Assembly: GCA_958296165.1 (NCBI GenBank)
Contig: OY282447.1
Location: 3,472,001 to 3,536,000, forward strand
Source of the DNA: an uncultured Pseudomonadales bacterium
GTDB lineage: Bacteria > Pseudomonadota > Gammaproteobacteria > Pseudomonadales > Azotimanducaceae
Length of the DNA stretch: 64,000 nucleotides
Direction of reading: 5' to 3'
The notes below the pieces were generated by a model that was given only the letters and a program-made list of their open reading frames with translations, did no database searches and had not been told where the DNA came from. Shown in pieces: positions 34,501 to 43,712 of this stretch (position 1 is its first letter; the number at the start of each line of letters is the position of its first letter). The translations under genes and the position numbers were made by a program.

Positions 34501-37020
34501 CAAATCGACTTGTTCGCGGTGAACGGGAACGATGCGCTGGTGTCGTTGCGAAGCCGCAGCGCCAAAATCGGCGGCGGCATGACTTTCGGGGCCAGCCGCG
34601 GCCAGGCATACCGCATTCGTCTCAGCTACGTGGCCGAGAGCCAGTTCGAGTACGACGAAGATCAGATCGCGTCCACACCGCCTCAACTCATCAACCCGCT
34701 CGGTCGGCGCACGGTGCTGCCGCTCAGCCTGCATTGGGGGCCGGCATCGCTGCCGGCGAACGACGATTTCGCGCTGGCCGCCGAAATATCCGGCGAACGG
34801 GGGTCCGCGGCTGGCAGCAATCTTGGCGGCACCTTGCAGCCTGGCGAGTTTCTCCAAGATTTGTCCGCCACCACCTGGTATCGCTGGACGGCGCCGGCGG
34901 ATGGTGATTGGCAGTTCAGAGTGGATCGCCGCCATTCACGCGTCGCCGTATTCACCGGTAGCGACGTCGCGGACTTGCGCCTGCTTTCCGGCGAACCCGA
35001 TGTCGCCGCTACGCTGCTGGCACGCGAGGGCGTGGAATACCGCGTACTCGTCGCTGCCAAAGACGCCGCAAGTTCCGGCAGCGACTACACGCTGACTTGG
35101 GCGCCAGGGCCGCGTCCGGCCAGCGGAAACGACGACATCGCTAGGGCCGCGCCGATACCCGGCCTGCCATCGTCGTCCCACTTCGCCATCGCCGATTTCG
35201 CCACCGCCACCGTGGAACGCGGCGAACCGCTGCAAACGGGCAGCAGAACGGTATGGTGGGCTTGGCAGGCACCCGTCACAGGCACCTATACATGGCGAGT
35301 CGAGACGTTGGATCCGTTCCGGCTTACCGTCTTTCGCGGCGACATTGACGATCTTGCGCTGCTGGCCATGAACAACAGCACCGGCACAGGAGTGAGACTT
35401 TCCTTCCCGGCAGTGGCAGGAGAACGCCATTGGCTTGCTCTGGGCCTGCCTGGCGAGGCGGCACTCGTCCCGGTTCAGTTCCAGTTCCTCACCTTCTACT
35501 GGGGACCCACTCCCGGCAACGACAACTTCGCCAGCGCCACCACTCTCGCCGGCGCCAACGGCACCGTATCCGGCTCGAATGCCTTTGCCACCACCGAAGG
35601 CAACGAGATCGCCAGCGATGGCGATGCCTCTCTGTGGTGGACTTGGCAGGCGCCCGCGGATGGCTGGTACCGCTTCTCGTTGGCGGACAATGAGTACACA
35701 GGGCGGCTGGTGGTGTACGAGAACGCCGCCAACATCGATCAACTCCGTCGGCTCGCTCGAAGCCGTAGATTGTCGGACACCGCCGATGTGGTTTTCCGAG
35801 CGCAGGCCGGCGTTCGTTACACAATACGCCTAGGCCGTGCGGAGAGGGGTTCGCCGGGGGAGTTCGAACTCTCGTGGGGCGAGAGCGGGCCGCCGACCTG
35901 GAATCGATACGTCGGCGCAGCGCTCGACGGCGGCGTCGATGGCGGTGGCGCCATCTTGGAGATCGCCGGGGCCAATAGCATCGCGATGAACGCCAACGGC
36001 AGCGAACTGTACGTTGCAACCGACTTTGGCTTGCAGACGTACCAACGCGACGCCGCAAGTGGCGACCTTCGTTACCTGCAAACCTTCGCCGGCGTAGACG
36101 ACGACGCGGCGTTGTTGTGGGATGCGGCAAGCAACTCGCTCTTGGCCGCTGCTTGCGGCAATTGGCAGCGGTTCGCGCCAGCCGCAACGGGCAGCGGATT
36201 GGAACCTGCCGGCAGCTTGACTGGAGACGGCATCTGCCCGGGCAGCGCGGTGTTCGTCGATCCGAGCGGTTCGTTCATCTATTTCGTTCGTTCCGAGCAG
36301 TGGAGCATCGATGCGATCACGCTCGACGCCGAGCGCACCTCCGCCCAGCTCGCCGCCACCACGCCAATCGTCGGCGTGCGAACCGCGACGATCAGCAACA
36401 GCGGTGCATACGTCTACGTTGCCGCACAAGATTTGCTGCTGGACGACGTGCTGCATGTGTTCGCCAGAGATGCCGACAATGGCACGTTGGAATTGATGGC
36501 AACGCTCGACGACGAGGGCTTCGTAGGTGCACAAGTACCGGAAGACAGCGCCGAAGCAGGCGCGATAGAGGAACCTGGGTCGGCCGGATTCGACAATGTG
36601 TCGGCACTTGCGATGGATGCCGAGGACAAGTTCTTGTTCGTGTTTTCCAGAGACGGCACGGAGCCCTTGGCGTTCGATCTTGCGGACGCCGCTGCGCCGA
36701 CGTTCCTAGCCAACCGGTTTGCCTTTACCGTTTCCAACCGCTGGTGGGAAGTTAATCGCTGCGCGTTCGCAGATGTGCGCACCGAGACGATCTCGGTGGA
36801 CGTTTTCTGCACCGATTCCGTGTACAGCGTGCGCTTGCTGCCGGAAGTGCCGGCGCTGCGCGCCGAGGACGACCTCTCGAACGGCGGTACCGATGTGTTC
36901 GGCAACATCGTGCCGCGGTACGTGTTGACGGGCAATGTCGCCAAGAGCCCGGACGGCAGGTACTTCTACGCCACAGCCGCCGACGCCATCGTGATCTTCG
37001 AGCGCGTCGGCAGCCTATAG
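31504..37020 (+). CDS. Giant S8 subtilisin-like serine protease, membrane-anchored
   Basis: 1838 residues from GTG, chosen because AAGGAG lies seven bases upstream. A hydrophobic anchor or signal (about 13-31, AAFAIALLAASLAAAWWLA) precedes an acidic linker. The subtilase domain has D350 in GVMDTGLN, H395 in NHGTHVTG and S572 in GTSMSSPSVAG. After a jelly-roll segment there are four related modules of about 120 residues, each opening with [AG]NDxFAxA and holding a W-x-W-x-[AP] core, likely PPC-like beta domains. The last about 370 residues repeat YV/LFVFSRD-type strands, like a beta-propeller. Exported or cell-surface proteolysis is likely. Confidence 0.85.
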   Translation: MSDEQTTRRPSKAAFAIALLAASLAAAWWLARSDEVPPSAVAMPDPAVLDRPETVEEAEEADAKAREAALAQIAAESSGTAAELNIEAAPNFIPAAPTSTSSTPVSPEGYSFAAFHGEMAKARMEQTTDVEGSANLAPTLPAWLQDGNHIDALVAQAAAAGRDWTFGWVALSADAGRAAAAEQIQALGGELIGESGRLLRARLPGAAENLVQIANLAAVAGIAATPSTIKIPSSLTERARALPFDQTPVYITLMADDPDGRWREALADVGTVVGRYDSTLRTLDANIPHERLGAVAAADFVLAVEPIPRVRPSHDTSVPSLGADALRVYDESSSLFTGIGGSSVPIGVMDTGLNINHEDIVTGRRSICGANLVPGLTARNEDRDLWIDDGNHGTHVTGTIAGNGTGRPRYAGVAPLVQHIRFAKVIGVENATSALHIGRGMEFLAEPTRCGSATAPSAKALLVNMSLGLAGLDYEGRTVSERQLDAVVWGSKQLYVVSAGNGRDQSRGDYASAKNSLTVGAALDNGDIAAFSSLGPTFDGRLLPHIVSTGVDLVSAAGQGYRRGYTISSGTSMSSPSVAGVAALLMDAQPQFKEQPAAVRARLMASAVKPDAFLDDVRMFPLHNGAGPGPLQNQYGLGLVSARTSVLSMDEENGWVNGAAIVEVGDAEYGYQDIEVPEGASRLDIVMTWDEPPSDTFAEPVLNDLDLWVDRGVDCPEDQAVCGDAASRSNKDNVEWLILRNPLPGTYRLKVVPKRTLSQQPRAALAWTIIRGPSTPQLAVAVESPTIEAEPGEPFRVEATVTADGYVAAGTTLRLACRGGASACQQVELLAPRASAVHREDNISRPLNRESSEAISLGEVAVGEEQKVTLAFKRLPLAERFRLYLIAEAWNASSASTSVEVIAGDSDVASSPLAAAPANDAFANATRWRGQAGSTDFDLLLATPEPAEPVFTKGDINEYRRAQQAVRPRSIWYAWTPPASDNYRISIARAALGGIADDVQIDLFAVNGNDALVSLRSRSAKIGGGMTFGASRGQAYRIRLSYVAESQFEYDEDQIASTPPQLINPLGRRTVLPLSLHWGPASLPANDDFALAAEISGERGSAAGSNLGGTLQPGEFLQDLSATTWYRWTAPADGDWQFRVDRRHSRVAVFTGSDVADLRLLSGEPDVAATLLAREGVEYRVLVAAKDAASSGSDYTLTWAPGPRPASGNDDIARAAPIPGLPSSSHFAIADFATATVERGEPLQTGSRTVWWAWQAPVTGTYTWRVETLDPFRLTVFRGDIDDLALLAMNNSTGTGVRLSFPAVAGERHWLALGLPGEAALVPVQFQFLTFYWGPTPGNDNFASATTLAGANGTVSGSNAFATTEGNEIASDGDASLWWTWQAPADGWYRFSLADNEYTGRLVVYENAANIDQLRRLARSRRLSDTADVVFRAQAGVRYTIRLGRAERGSPGEFELSWGESGPPTWNRYVGAALDGGVDGGGAILEIAGANSIAMNANGSELYVATDFGLQTYQRDAASGDLRYLQTFAGVDDDAALLWDAASNSLLAAACGNWQRFAPAATGSGLEPAGSLTGDGICPGSAVFVDPSGSFIYFVRSEQWSIDAITLDAERTSAQLAATTPIVGVRTATISNSGAYVYVAAQDLLLDDVLHVFARDADNGTLELMATLDDEGFVGAQVPEDSAEAGAIEEPGSAGFDNVSALAMDAEDKFLFVFSRDGTEPLAFDLADAAAPTFLANRFAFTVSNRWWEVNRCAFADVRTETISVDVFCTDSVYSVRLLPEVPALRAEDDLSNGGTDVFGNIVPRYVLTGNVAKSPDGRYFYATAADAIVIFERVGSL

Positions 37021-37168
37021 GCGCTTCGCGCGACGGGGCTCGTGCGTGAAGAGCGCGACGGGCCGCGTCCGCTGGTCGTGGCCCGGCTCAGCCGGCCGAA
37101 CGACCAAAGTGCGGCTAATTCAAAATACCAGTTAGGATCAGCCGCTCTCGTGTGCAATACTGCTGCCC

Positions 37169-38368
37169 ATGACCGTCCCACGCGACTTGGCGCCGGCGCT
37201 AACGCGGGCGGCGCACAGCTTCCCCGCCCTCACGCTCACCGGGCCGCGCCAAAGCGGCAAGTCCACCCTGTGCCGAGACCTATTCGCTCAGCACCGCTAC
37301 GTCTCTCTCGAGGCCCTGGATGTTCGCACATTCGCGCTGGAGGACCCGCGCGCTTTCCTAGCCGGCCTCGCCGACGGCGCCATCATCGACGAGGTGCAGC
37401 GAGCGCCAGACTTGCTCTCCTATTTGCAGGGCGTCATCGACGACAACCCAACGCCCGGCCGCTGGGTTCTCACTGGTTCGCAGAACTTCGCCTTGCTGGA
37501 TTCCGTCAGCCAATCCCTAGCCGGGCGTACCGCCGTGCATCACCTCCTGCCCCTCTCGCGCAGCGAGGCGTTGCGCTTTCCGCGCCATCCCAAGACCTTG
37601 GATGAAACCCTCATCACCGGAGGCTATCCGCGCATTCTCGATCGTGAACTAGACCCGGCACAGTGGCTGGGCGCATATGTCACCACGTACATCGAGCGCG
37701 ATGTGCGCAGCGTTGCCAACGTGGGCGATCTCACCACCTTCCAGCGCTTCGTGGAACTCTGCGCTGGACGTACTGCGCAGTTGTTGAACTACTCGTCGCT
37801 CGCCAACGATTGCGGCATCTCGCAACCCACTGCCAAGAGTTGGCTGAGCATCTTGGAGACGAGCTATATCGTCTTCCGCCTGCCGCCTTTCCATCCTGGC
37901 CACCCCGGCCACGCTGGCGTCCGCAAGCGCCTCGTGAAGATGCCGAAGCTGCACTTCTACGACACCGGCCTCGTTTGCTGGCTACTCGGCATTCGCACGC
38001 CGGATCAGCTACGGTCGCATCCCTTGCGCGGCGCCATCTTCGAATCGTGGGTGGTCTCGGAAGCCTACAAGCACATGCTGAACCGCGGCGACTCGGAGCG
38101 CTCTCTCTCCTTCTACCGCACACGCGATGGTGCCGAGGTGGATCTGGTCATCGAACGCGAAGACGGCCTCACGCTGCTGGAAGCCAAGGCCGCCGCGACA
38201 GCCTCGGCAAGCCTATTCGATGGCGTCAATCGAGTACGCCGGCACTTGCAGGACCGCTCCCCGTGCCGTTTGGAGGTCGTCTACGGTGGCGAGGAGGCGC
38301 AATCGCGTTCCTTGGGGAAGCTGGTTCCGTGGGCCGCATTGCATCTCGAGGAGAGCCTGATCCCGTAG
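37169..38368 (+). CDS. AAA ATPase with DUF4143 C-terminal domain
   Basis: 399 residues. Walker A is TGPRQSGKSTL (about 24-34) and Walker B AIIDEVQRAPDLL; TGSQNFALL is sensor-like. The DUF4143 part follows with FYDTGLVCWLLGI, GAIFESWVVSEAYKH and FYRTRDGAEVDLVIE, whose E-(V/D)-D and later LLEAKA recall a PD-(D/E)XK nuclease fold that is usual in this family. These proteins are widespread and their function is unclear. A short promoter region separates it from the subtilase. Confidence 0.9.
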   Translation: MTVPRDLAPALTRAAHSFPALTLTGPRQSGKSTLCRDLFAQHRYVSLEALDVRTFALEDPRAFLAGLADGAIIDEVQRAPDLLSYLQGVIDDNPTPGRWVLTGSQNFALLDSVSQSLAGRTAVHHLLPLSRSEALRFPRHPKTLDETLITGGYPRILDRELDPAQWLGAYVTTYIERDVRSVANVGDLTTFQRFVELCAGRTAQLLNYSSLANDCGISQPTAKSWLSILETSYIVFRLPPFHPGHPGHAGVRKRLVKMPKLHFYDTGLVCWLLGIRTPDQLRSHPLRGAIFESWVVSEAYKHMLNRGDSERSLSFYRTRDGAEVDLVIEREDGLTLLEAKAAATASASLFDGVNRVRRHLQDRSPCRLEVVYGGEEAQSRSLGKLVPWAALHLEESLIP

Positions 38369-38413
38369 CGAGCCGCCCACGCCTTCGCCTGTACGCCCGT
38401 TTTTTCCTACGGA

Positions 38414-39770
38414 CTACCGTGATGTTGCGGCGTAGTCGGCACCCGCCATGCTGCGATCCACGGATGCGTTCCAAGCGGCCAGTTCGGCGGCCATGCGTTT
38501 GGCGATTTCCGGCCGCTCGGCGCTGAGGTCGCGTTGCTCCGAAGGGTCTTCAGCTAGGTTGTAGAGCTCGAAGGGGGCGTCTTCCTCGGCGTCGTAGTTG
38601 CGCACCAGCTTGTAGTTGTTGTCCAGCCAAGCCAAGCCGCCGGCCCGAAAGCCGATCGGCCGCAGCCGGCGCTCTGGCTCGGCGCGGAACACCGGCGCAA
38701 TGGAGATGCCGTCGTGGACGGCGTTGATGGAGTTGGGATCGAGGCCCGCCACTTCTATCAGAGTGGGGAAGATGTCATTGGTGGAGGCCGGATAGTTGCT
38801 GACCCGCGGCTTGATGCCGGCCGGCCACTCGATGATGCCCGGCACGCGCAAGCCGCCTTCGTAGAATCCTTCTTGAAGCCCCGCAGCGGGCCGGTGGTGT
38901 CCGGGTGTACGGCCGGATACTCGGGGCCGTAGCCGATGTCCGGTAGGCCGCCGTTGTCGCTGTTGAACCAAAGCAGCGTGTTGTCCGCGACGTTCAGTTC
39001 CCTCAAACCTTTGCGCAGAGTGCCGAGGGAACGATCCATGGCGACCAGTTCGGCATGGTGGTCGCGCGACGGCTCATCCAATTGGGCGAAGGGTTCCGCA
39101 TCGCTCTTCAAGGCGGCGAACGGCCGATGCGGCGACGCGTACCAAATGAGCAGGAACACGCGCTTGCCGGCGCCGGTCTCTTTGGCGATGAAGCGCAACG
39201 CCTCTCGCACCAACAACTCGGAGCCCTCGCCCTCGAACTGCTCCGCCGTGCCGCCGCGGCTCAGCACCGGGTCGAGGTCGAAGACGTTCGCGGCGCTCAG
39301 CCATTGGTCGAAGCCCAAAGCGCCGGGATTGAGCGGATCGTCTTTCTCGATGGGAGGGGCGCCGGGTCCGGGAGTGCGGCCGTTCAGATGCCACTTGCCG
39401 AAGTGGCCGGTACTAGCCAGCCTGTTGGAACGCTTGCGACAGCATTTGTTCGCGCGGATCGATGGCTACCCCCACGCGCACCGCGCCGGTGCGGTCGTTG
39501 GTGCGGCCGGTCATCACGGTGGCGCGCGTGGGCGTGCAGCTCGGTGCGCCCGCGTAGAACCGATCAAGGCGCAGCCCGGCAGCCGCCATGGCGTCCAGGT
39601 TCGGGCGTCTTGAGCAGGGGGTGGCCGTAGTAGCCGGTTTGCCACCAGCCCATGTCGTCGGCCATCAGCAAGATGACGTTCGGCGGCTCCGGCGTGGCGC
39701 TTGCGCCAGCCGCGAACATCACCGAGAGCAGCGGCATCCGCCGCAGCGCGGCACGAATAGTGGCGGACAT
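38414..39770 (-). pseudogene. Sulfatase (formylglycine type), broken by several frameshifts
   Basis: A signal peptide ([25 protein letters not shown]) is followed by [21 protein letters not shown], with the paired aspartates for calcium. The active-site motif [12 protein letters not shown], where the cysteine would become formylglycine, is in another frame, then TGHFGKWHLNG and GFDQWLSAANVF, and finally YEGGLRVPGIIEWPAG to the end. Frame changes lie near 39597, 39417 and 38890. The N-terminal change is an extra C in a CC run. It lies downstream of the TonB receptor on the same strand, so the pair may have handled a sulfated substrate. Confidence 0.85.
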
Positions 39771-39845
39771 GGGCCCTCCCTTGTCTCGAAGCGTGTCTAG
39801 AGGCGCGATTACGATAACAGAGTCGTGAAGTAGCCGACGACGTGG

Positions 39846-42155
39846 CTATTGGTAATTCCAGTTCAAGCGCACGCCCCAAGTTCTGGGCGTGCCGCCCACC
39901 GCCACAGTCGCCAGCGCACCGATGTGGCCAGCCAAGTCGAAGTATTCCGCGCCGGTGAGATTCTTGCCGAACGCCGTGATGCGCAGCGCCTCGCTTCGCA
40001 GCGCAAGCGTGGCGTTCAAGTCCAAGAGCCCGTAGGCGTCATGGATCAGGAAAGGATCGTTGCGAACGTCTCCGTGCGCCCAATCCCGCCACGCATAGGA
40101 AGCGCGCAACGTCAGGCTTGCACCGCCGAAAACCGTCCACGGCAGCTCGTGTTGCGCCGCGAAGTATGCAGTCCACGGGGGCACTTGGGCGAAATCCAGA
40201 TTTCCGGCCAGCGCATCGTCGATGCCCGGCTGGTAGACGCCATCGTTGTTGGCGTCGAAGTTGCGGAACTCGTCGTAGCGGGCTTCCACGAACCCCACTG
40301 AAACTTCCAAGGTCACGCTGGCCAACGGTTTCATCAATAGCTCCGCCTCGAAACCGCTGATCGTCGCATCAGCCGCGTTCAGCACCACTTGCTCGTTGCC
40401 GGAACCTGCGAGCGGGTTGGCCACCACCTGCTGAATGTCCTCATAGTCGCTTAAGAAGGCAGCTACGTTGGCCTGCACTCGGCCGTTCCACAGCGCCGAT
40501 TTGATGCCGATTTCCCAAGCGCCGACGGTCTCTTCGTCGGCGGGGCCGATGGTGGCAGGCCGTTGCGCGCGCGAGTTGTAGGTGCCGCTGCGAAAACCCC
40601 TGGTCCAGCTAGCGTAGGCCATGGAGGCGTCGTTGAGATTCACATGCACGCCGACTTTCGGCTCGAAATGCTGCCAATCTTTGCTGGCGTTGATGCGCAC
40701 CGTGCAAGACGAAAAATCCAACGCACAATGGCCGGGCGGGCTGAAGACGATGGTTTTGTTCTCTGTGGAATACCGGCCGCCTAACACTATGCCAATCGCC
40801 TCGCTCAGCTGGTAAATACCTTGTGCGAATACGGCGGACATCGCGTGTTCCATGTTGATGACGGCCGCTTGATCGATGTCGTCAACGCCGGCCAGTATCG
40901 CCCGGCGCTCGCCTATCCGATAGGACTGATCGAAGTGCGAAACACCGGCAACGAACTCAATCGTTTCGGAGAACGACGAAGCGTAGCGAAACTCGGCGCT
41001 TAGCTGATGTTGATCTTCCTCGTTGTGGGGAAAGTGGAAGATGGTGAACGGCGTGCCGTCGAAATCCGAACTGGTATCGAATCGCACGTCGCGATAGCCG
41101 ATCACCGAGGTAACTAGGCCGTGGCCCACGTGCCAGTCCAGCTCGCCTATTACCTGCCATGTTTCGATGTCGTTCTCGCCGCCAACGTCGTTGTTGATCT
41201 CGAAGGCACCGTGGGGTTCGTAGTAGCCGTAGATGGTCTGCGCCGCTTTGAGGTCGTGTGGATTGGCGAGATTGCGCGCCGCTGCGGAGCCGCCGGTATC
41301 CTTCGTGTACTGCGCTCGCACGATCAACTCCGCCGCATCGGAAAGTTCCAACGACACGCTCGGCCGCACCGAGATCATGTCTATGTCGGGCCTGCTGCCT
41401 TGCGGATTGTCGGGTTGCGCAAAAGTGCCGGTGAATGTGCCGCCGTTGTCGTCTTGCCAATAGCCTTCGCGGCGGCGGGACAACACCGCCAGCCGAACGG
41501 CAAGAACATCGCCGAGCCGAGCGGTCTCGGCACTCGCGGCTAGATCGACGCGGCGGTAGTCGCCAACGGTGATCTGCGCTTCCGCGCCCATCTCTCCCGA
41601 GGGGCTCTTGCTGTGCGCGACGATGGCGCCGCCCGTGACGTTGCGACCAAGCAATGTTCCCTGCGGCCCGCGCAGCACCTCGAGAGACGCCAAATCGAAC
41701 GTTTCCAACGAGGCGGCAGCGCCATAGCCGATGTACATGCCATCGACGAATATGCCCACCGCCGGATCCACCGTGCGGGTGCTGCCGCCAACCCCAATGC
41801 CGCGAATGTAGAAGTTCGGAAAGCCGGTGAATGTGGACGACAAATGGAGCGAAGCGTTGGGCACTAGGCGGCCGATGTCTGGCAAGTCTTCGGCGAGAGC
41901 CAGTTCCATCCTGTTCTCGTTGAAGGCGGTGATGGCTGAGGGCGTCTCCTGAAGCAGTGCATTCGCTGCCTTCTTGCTGGAGGTAACGACAATCTCGTCG
42001 ATGCGTGCGCCAACCTCGGCCGGACCGGTTGCCGCCGCTTGCACTTGCGCGAGCGCAGGCCCGCACATGCCTAGGCAGGTTGCCGCGATGGCAAGTTGGA
42101 TCGAGCAAGTACCAACGCCGCCAGTGGAACCCCGAGCCCGCGCCAAGCTTCTCAT
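39846..42155 (-). CDS. TonB-dependent receptor, intact
   Basis: About 769 residues from ATG 42155 (MRSLARARG); the open frame also allows a TTG four codons upstream. A long signal peptide ends near GPALAQ. The N-terminal ARIDEIVVTSSKKAANALLQETP is TonB-box-like. The plug has FYIRGIGVGGSTRTVDPAVGIFVDGMYIG and LEVLRGPQGTLLGRNVTGG. The barrel ends in TWGVRLNWNYQ, with a C-terminal aromatic-Gln end. The adjacent broken sulfatase on the same strand suggests import of a sulfated or related compound. It lies upstream of, and reads into, the sulfatase. Confidence 0.92.
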   Translation of the reverse strand: MRSLARARGSTGGVGTCSIQLAIAATCLGMCGPALAQVQAAATGPAEVGARIDEIVVTSSKKAANALLQETPSAITAFNENRMELALAEDLPDIGRLVPNASLHLSSTFTGFPNFYIRGIGVGGSTRTVDPAVGIFVDGMYIGYGAAASLETFDLASLEVLRGPQGTLLGRNVTGGAIVAHSKSPSGEMGAEAQITVGDYRRVDLAASAETARLGDVLAVRLAVLSRRREGYWQDDNGGTFTGTFAQPDNPQGSRPDIDMISVRPSVSLELSDAAELIVRAQYTKDTGGSAAARNLANPHDLKAAQTIYGYYEPHGAFEINNDVGGENDIETWQVIGELDWHVGHGLVTSVIGYRDVRFDTSSDFDGTPFTIFHFPHNEEDQHQLSAEFRYASSFSETIEFVAGVSHFDQSYRIGERRAILAGVDDIDQAAVINMEHAMSAVFAQGIYQLSEAIGIVLGGRYSTENKTIVFSPPGHCALDFSSCTVRINASKDWQHFEPKVGVHVNLNDASMAYASWTRGFRSGTYNSRAQRPATIGPADEETVGAWEIGIKSALWNGRVQANVAAFLSDYEDIQQVVANPLAGSGNEQVVLNAADATISGFEAELLMKPLASVTLEVSVGFVEARYDEFRNFDANNDGVYQPGIDDALAGNLDFAQVPPWTAYFAAQHELPWTVFGGASLTLRASYAWRDWAHGDVRNDPFLIHDAYGLLDLNATLALRSEALRITAFGKNLTGAEYFDLAGHIGALATVAVGGTPRTWGVRLNWNYQ

Positions 42156-42265
42156 TAGATTCGCCAAACCATGCCAATCTGATCCACCGACAAGAACGCC
42201 CTCAAGTGGAGGCCCTTGATCTTGGCGGTGATGGGCAGCATAGCATCAGCGCGATGCAGCCCTAG

Positions 42266-43089
42266 GGCGTGTTGACACTATCGCAACGCGTCGACGACGA
42301 GCGCGAAGTAGATGCAGGACATGAAGACGACATCGAGTTTGTCGTACCGCGTGAATATCCGGCGGAACCCCTTCAACACCCTGAACAGCCGCTCCACCTC
42401 GTTGCGAAGCCGGTAGATTCCCTTGTCGAAGTCCCAAGGCTCCGAGCGGCTGCTTTTGGGCGGAACCACGGGCGACGCGCCCATCTCCGCCACCAGACCG
42501 CGCGTCTCGTCGCCCTCGCAGGCCTTGTCCATCGTCACGTTCTCCGCCGTCAGCGGCGTCGCCGCCAGCAGCTTGCGCCCTTCCGGCGCTTCGCCGGCCT
42601 GCCCCGGCGACAGCGAGAAGCTCACCGCCGTGCGCTCGTCCGCGGCGATCATGTGGATCTTCGTCGTCCACCCTCCCCGCGACTTGCCGATGCATTGCGC
42701 GCCGTTTTTTTCAGCGCCCCCGTGCCGTCCGGGTGCACCTTGACCACCGTGCTGTCCAGCGACACCGTCGTGCCTTGGCCGCCGATCACCCCCAACTCCC
42801 GCAACTCATTGAAAACACGCGCCAGAATCCCTTTCTCCGCCCACCGGCGCCACCGCCGGCACACCGCGTTCCACGGCCCGAACCGCTCCGGCAGGGCGCG
42901 CCACTTGCACCCGTTCTCCACCACGTACAGCATCCCGTTCAGCACCGTCCGGCTGTCGTGCTTGACGTTCCCCCGCTGCCGCGGCAGCATGTGTTCGATC
43001 TTCTCGAACTGCGATTCCGTGATCTCCATGGCCGACCTCCTTGTCGTCTTTGCGTCCATGGACCCTACCACGTCTAGTGTCAACACGCC
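42266..43089 (-). mobile_element. IS5-family (IS427 group) insertion sequence, 824 bp
   Basis: The ends GGCGTGTTGACACTA and complement are inverted repeats, and the target duplication CTAG (42262-42265 and 43090-43093) fits the YTAR target of IS5 elements. Length and two overlapping transposase frames on the minus strand are typical of the IS427 group. Confidence 0.92.
42278..43029 (-). CDS. IS427-group transposase made by -1 ribosomal frameshifting (orfA-orfB)
   Basis: orfA starts at ATG 43029 (MEITESQFEKIEHML), eight bases after AAGGAGG, and would stop at 42649. At an A7C run (near 42712) a -1 shift joins it to orfB: LKKNGAQCIGKSRGGWTTKIH runs into MIAADERTAVSF, through FDKGIYRLRNEVERLFRVLKGFRRI to FALVVDALR at 42278. 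The DDE acids are in LDSTVVKVH (Asp), DKACEGDETR (Asp) and RNEVERLF (Glu). The frameshift therefore looks programmed and not a defect, and the element is probably functional. Confidence 0.85.
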
Positions 43090-43124
43090 CTAGTGTGAGG
43101 GTCTGAGGGCGCTGGGAATACTCC

Positions 43125-43316
43125 CTAGTCGGGTTCGAATATCTCCTCGATAGTCTGCCCGAAGATCTGCGCCAGCTTGAACGCCAGCGGCAAAGACGGG
43201 TCGTATTTGCGGCGCTCGATGGCGTTCACGGTTTGCCGGGAAACGCCTAGCCGGCTCGCCAGTTCCGCTTGCGACCACGCTCTTTCGGCGCGTAGGGCTT
43301 TGATACGGTTCTTCAT
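43125..43316 (-). CDS. XRE-type helix-turn-helix regulator
   Basis: A 63-residue protein: MKNRIKALRAERAWSQAELASRLGVSRQTVNAIERRKYDPSLPLAFKLAQIFGQTIEEIFEPD is a complete Cro/C1-like helix-turn-helix with almost nothing else. Such tiny XRE proteins often sit after a small membrane protein and are thought to form membrane-linked repressor modules. It begins seven bases after the preceding membrane-protein gene. Confidence 0.9.
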   Translation of the reverse strand: MKNRIKALRAERAWSQAELASRLGVSRQTVNAIERRKYDPSLPLAFKLAQIFGQTIEEIFEPD

Positions 43317-43323
43317 GCGGATT

Positions 43324-43656
43324 TCACCGATAGCGGCGGCCGACGAAGTACGACGTCGCTCCGAATACGCCGAACAGCGCCGGCAGGATCCAGATGCTGT
43401 GCAGCGGCGGCGCGAGACCAGCGATTTCCAGCCACCCCCAAGCGAAAGTGCCGAACCCGACGACGAATGCGGAGGCGATCGTTGCCTCCGCCATTTTGCG
43501 GCGCTGCAACTCGTCCCGGCTCCGATAGAACGCGATGAGAGCTCGAACGAAGTACAGCACGGGGGCCATCGGCGCCAGCGCGAGCGCGATTCGGCGCGGG
43601 CTGGCCGGCCGCCGCCTTGGCGTTGAGGCCGTCCAGCGGCCGTTGCCTTTCCGCAC
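43324..43656 (-). CDS. Small integral membrane protein, partner of the XRE regulator
   Basis: About 110 residues from GTG, though the first 25 or so are basic and may not be native; ATG within MAPVLYFVRALIAFYRSRDEL is a possible start. Three hydrophobic segments are visible (APVLYFVRALIAFY, IASAFVVGFGTFAWGWLEIAGLAPPL, IWILPALFGVFGATSYFVG). Overall this is a small DUF2178-like membrane protein commonly paired with a XRE repressor. It is a probable two-gene operon with the XRE gene. Confidence 0.65.
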   Translation of the reverse strand: MRKGNGRWTASTPRRRPASPRRIALALAPMAPVLYFVRALIAFYRSRDELQRRKMAEATIASAFVVGFGTFAWGWLEIAGLAPPLHSIWILPALFGVFGATSYFVGRRYR

Positions 43657-43712
43657 CTAAGTCGTATTCTGTCCAGATGGCGCGGGCGCGACACCCAAAG
43701 AAGGATGTGGAT

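Noticed and set aside
38395..38412. Terminator between the DUF4143 gene and the sulfatase
   Set aside because: A T run is present but no stable stem could be found next to it.
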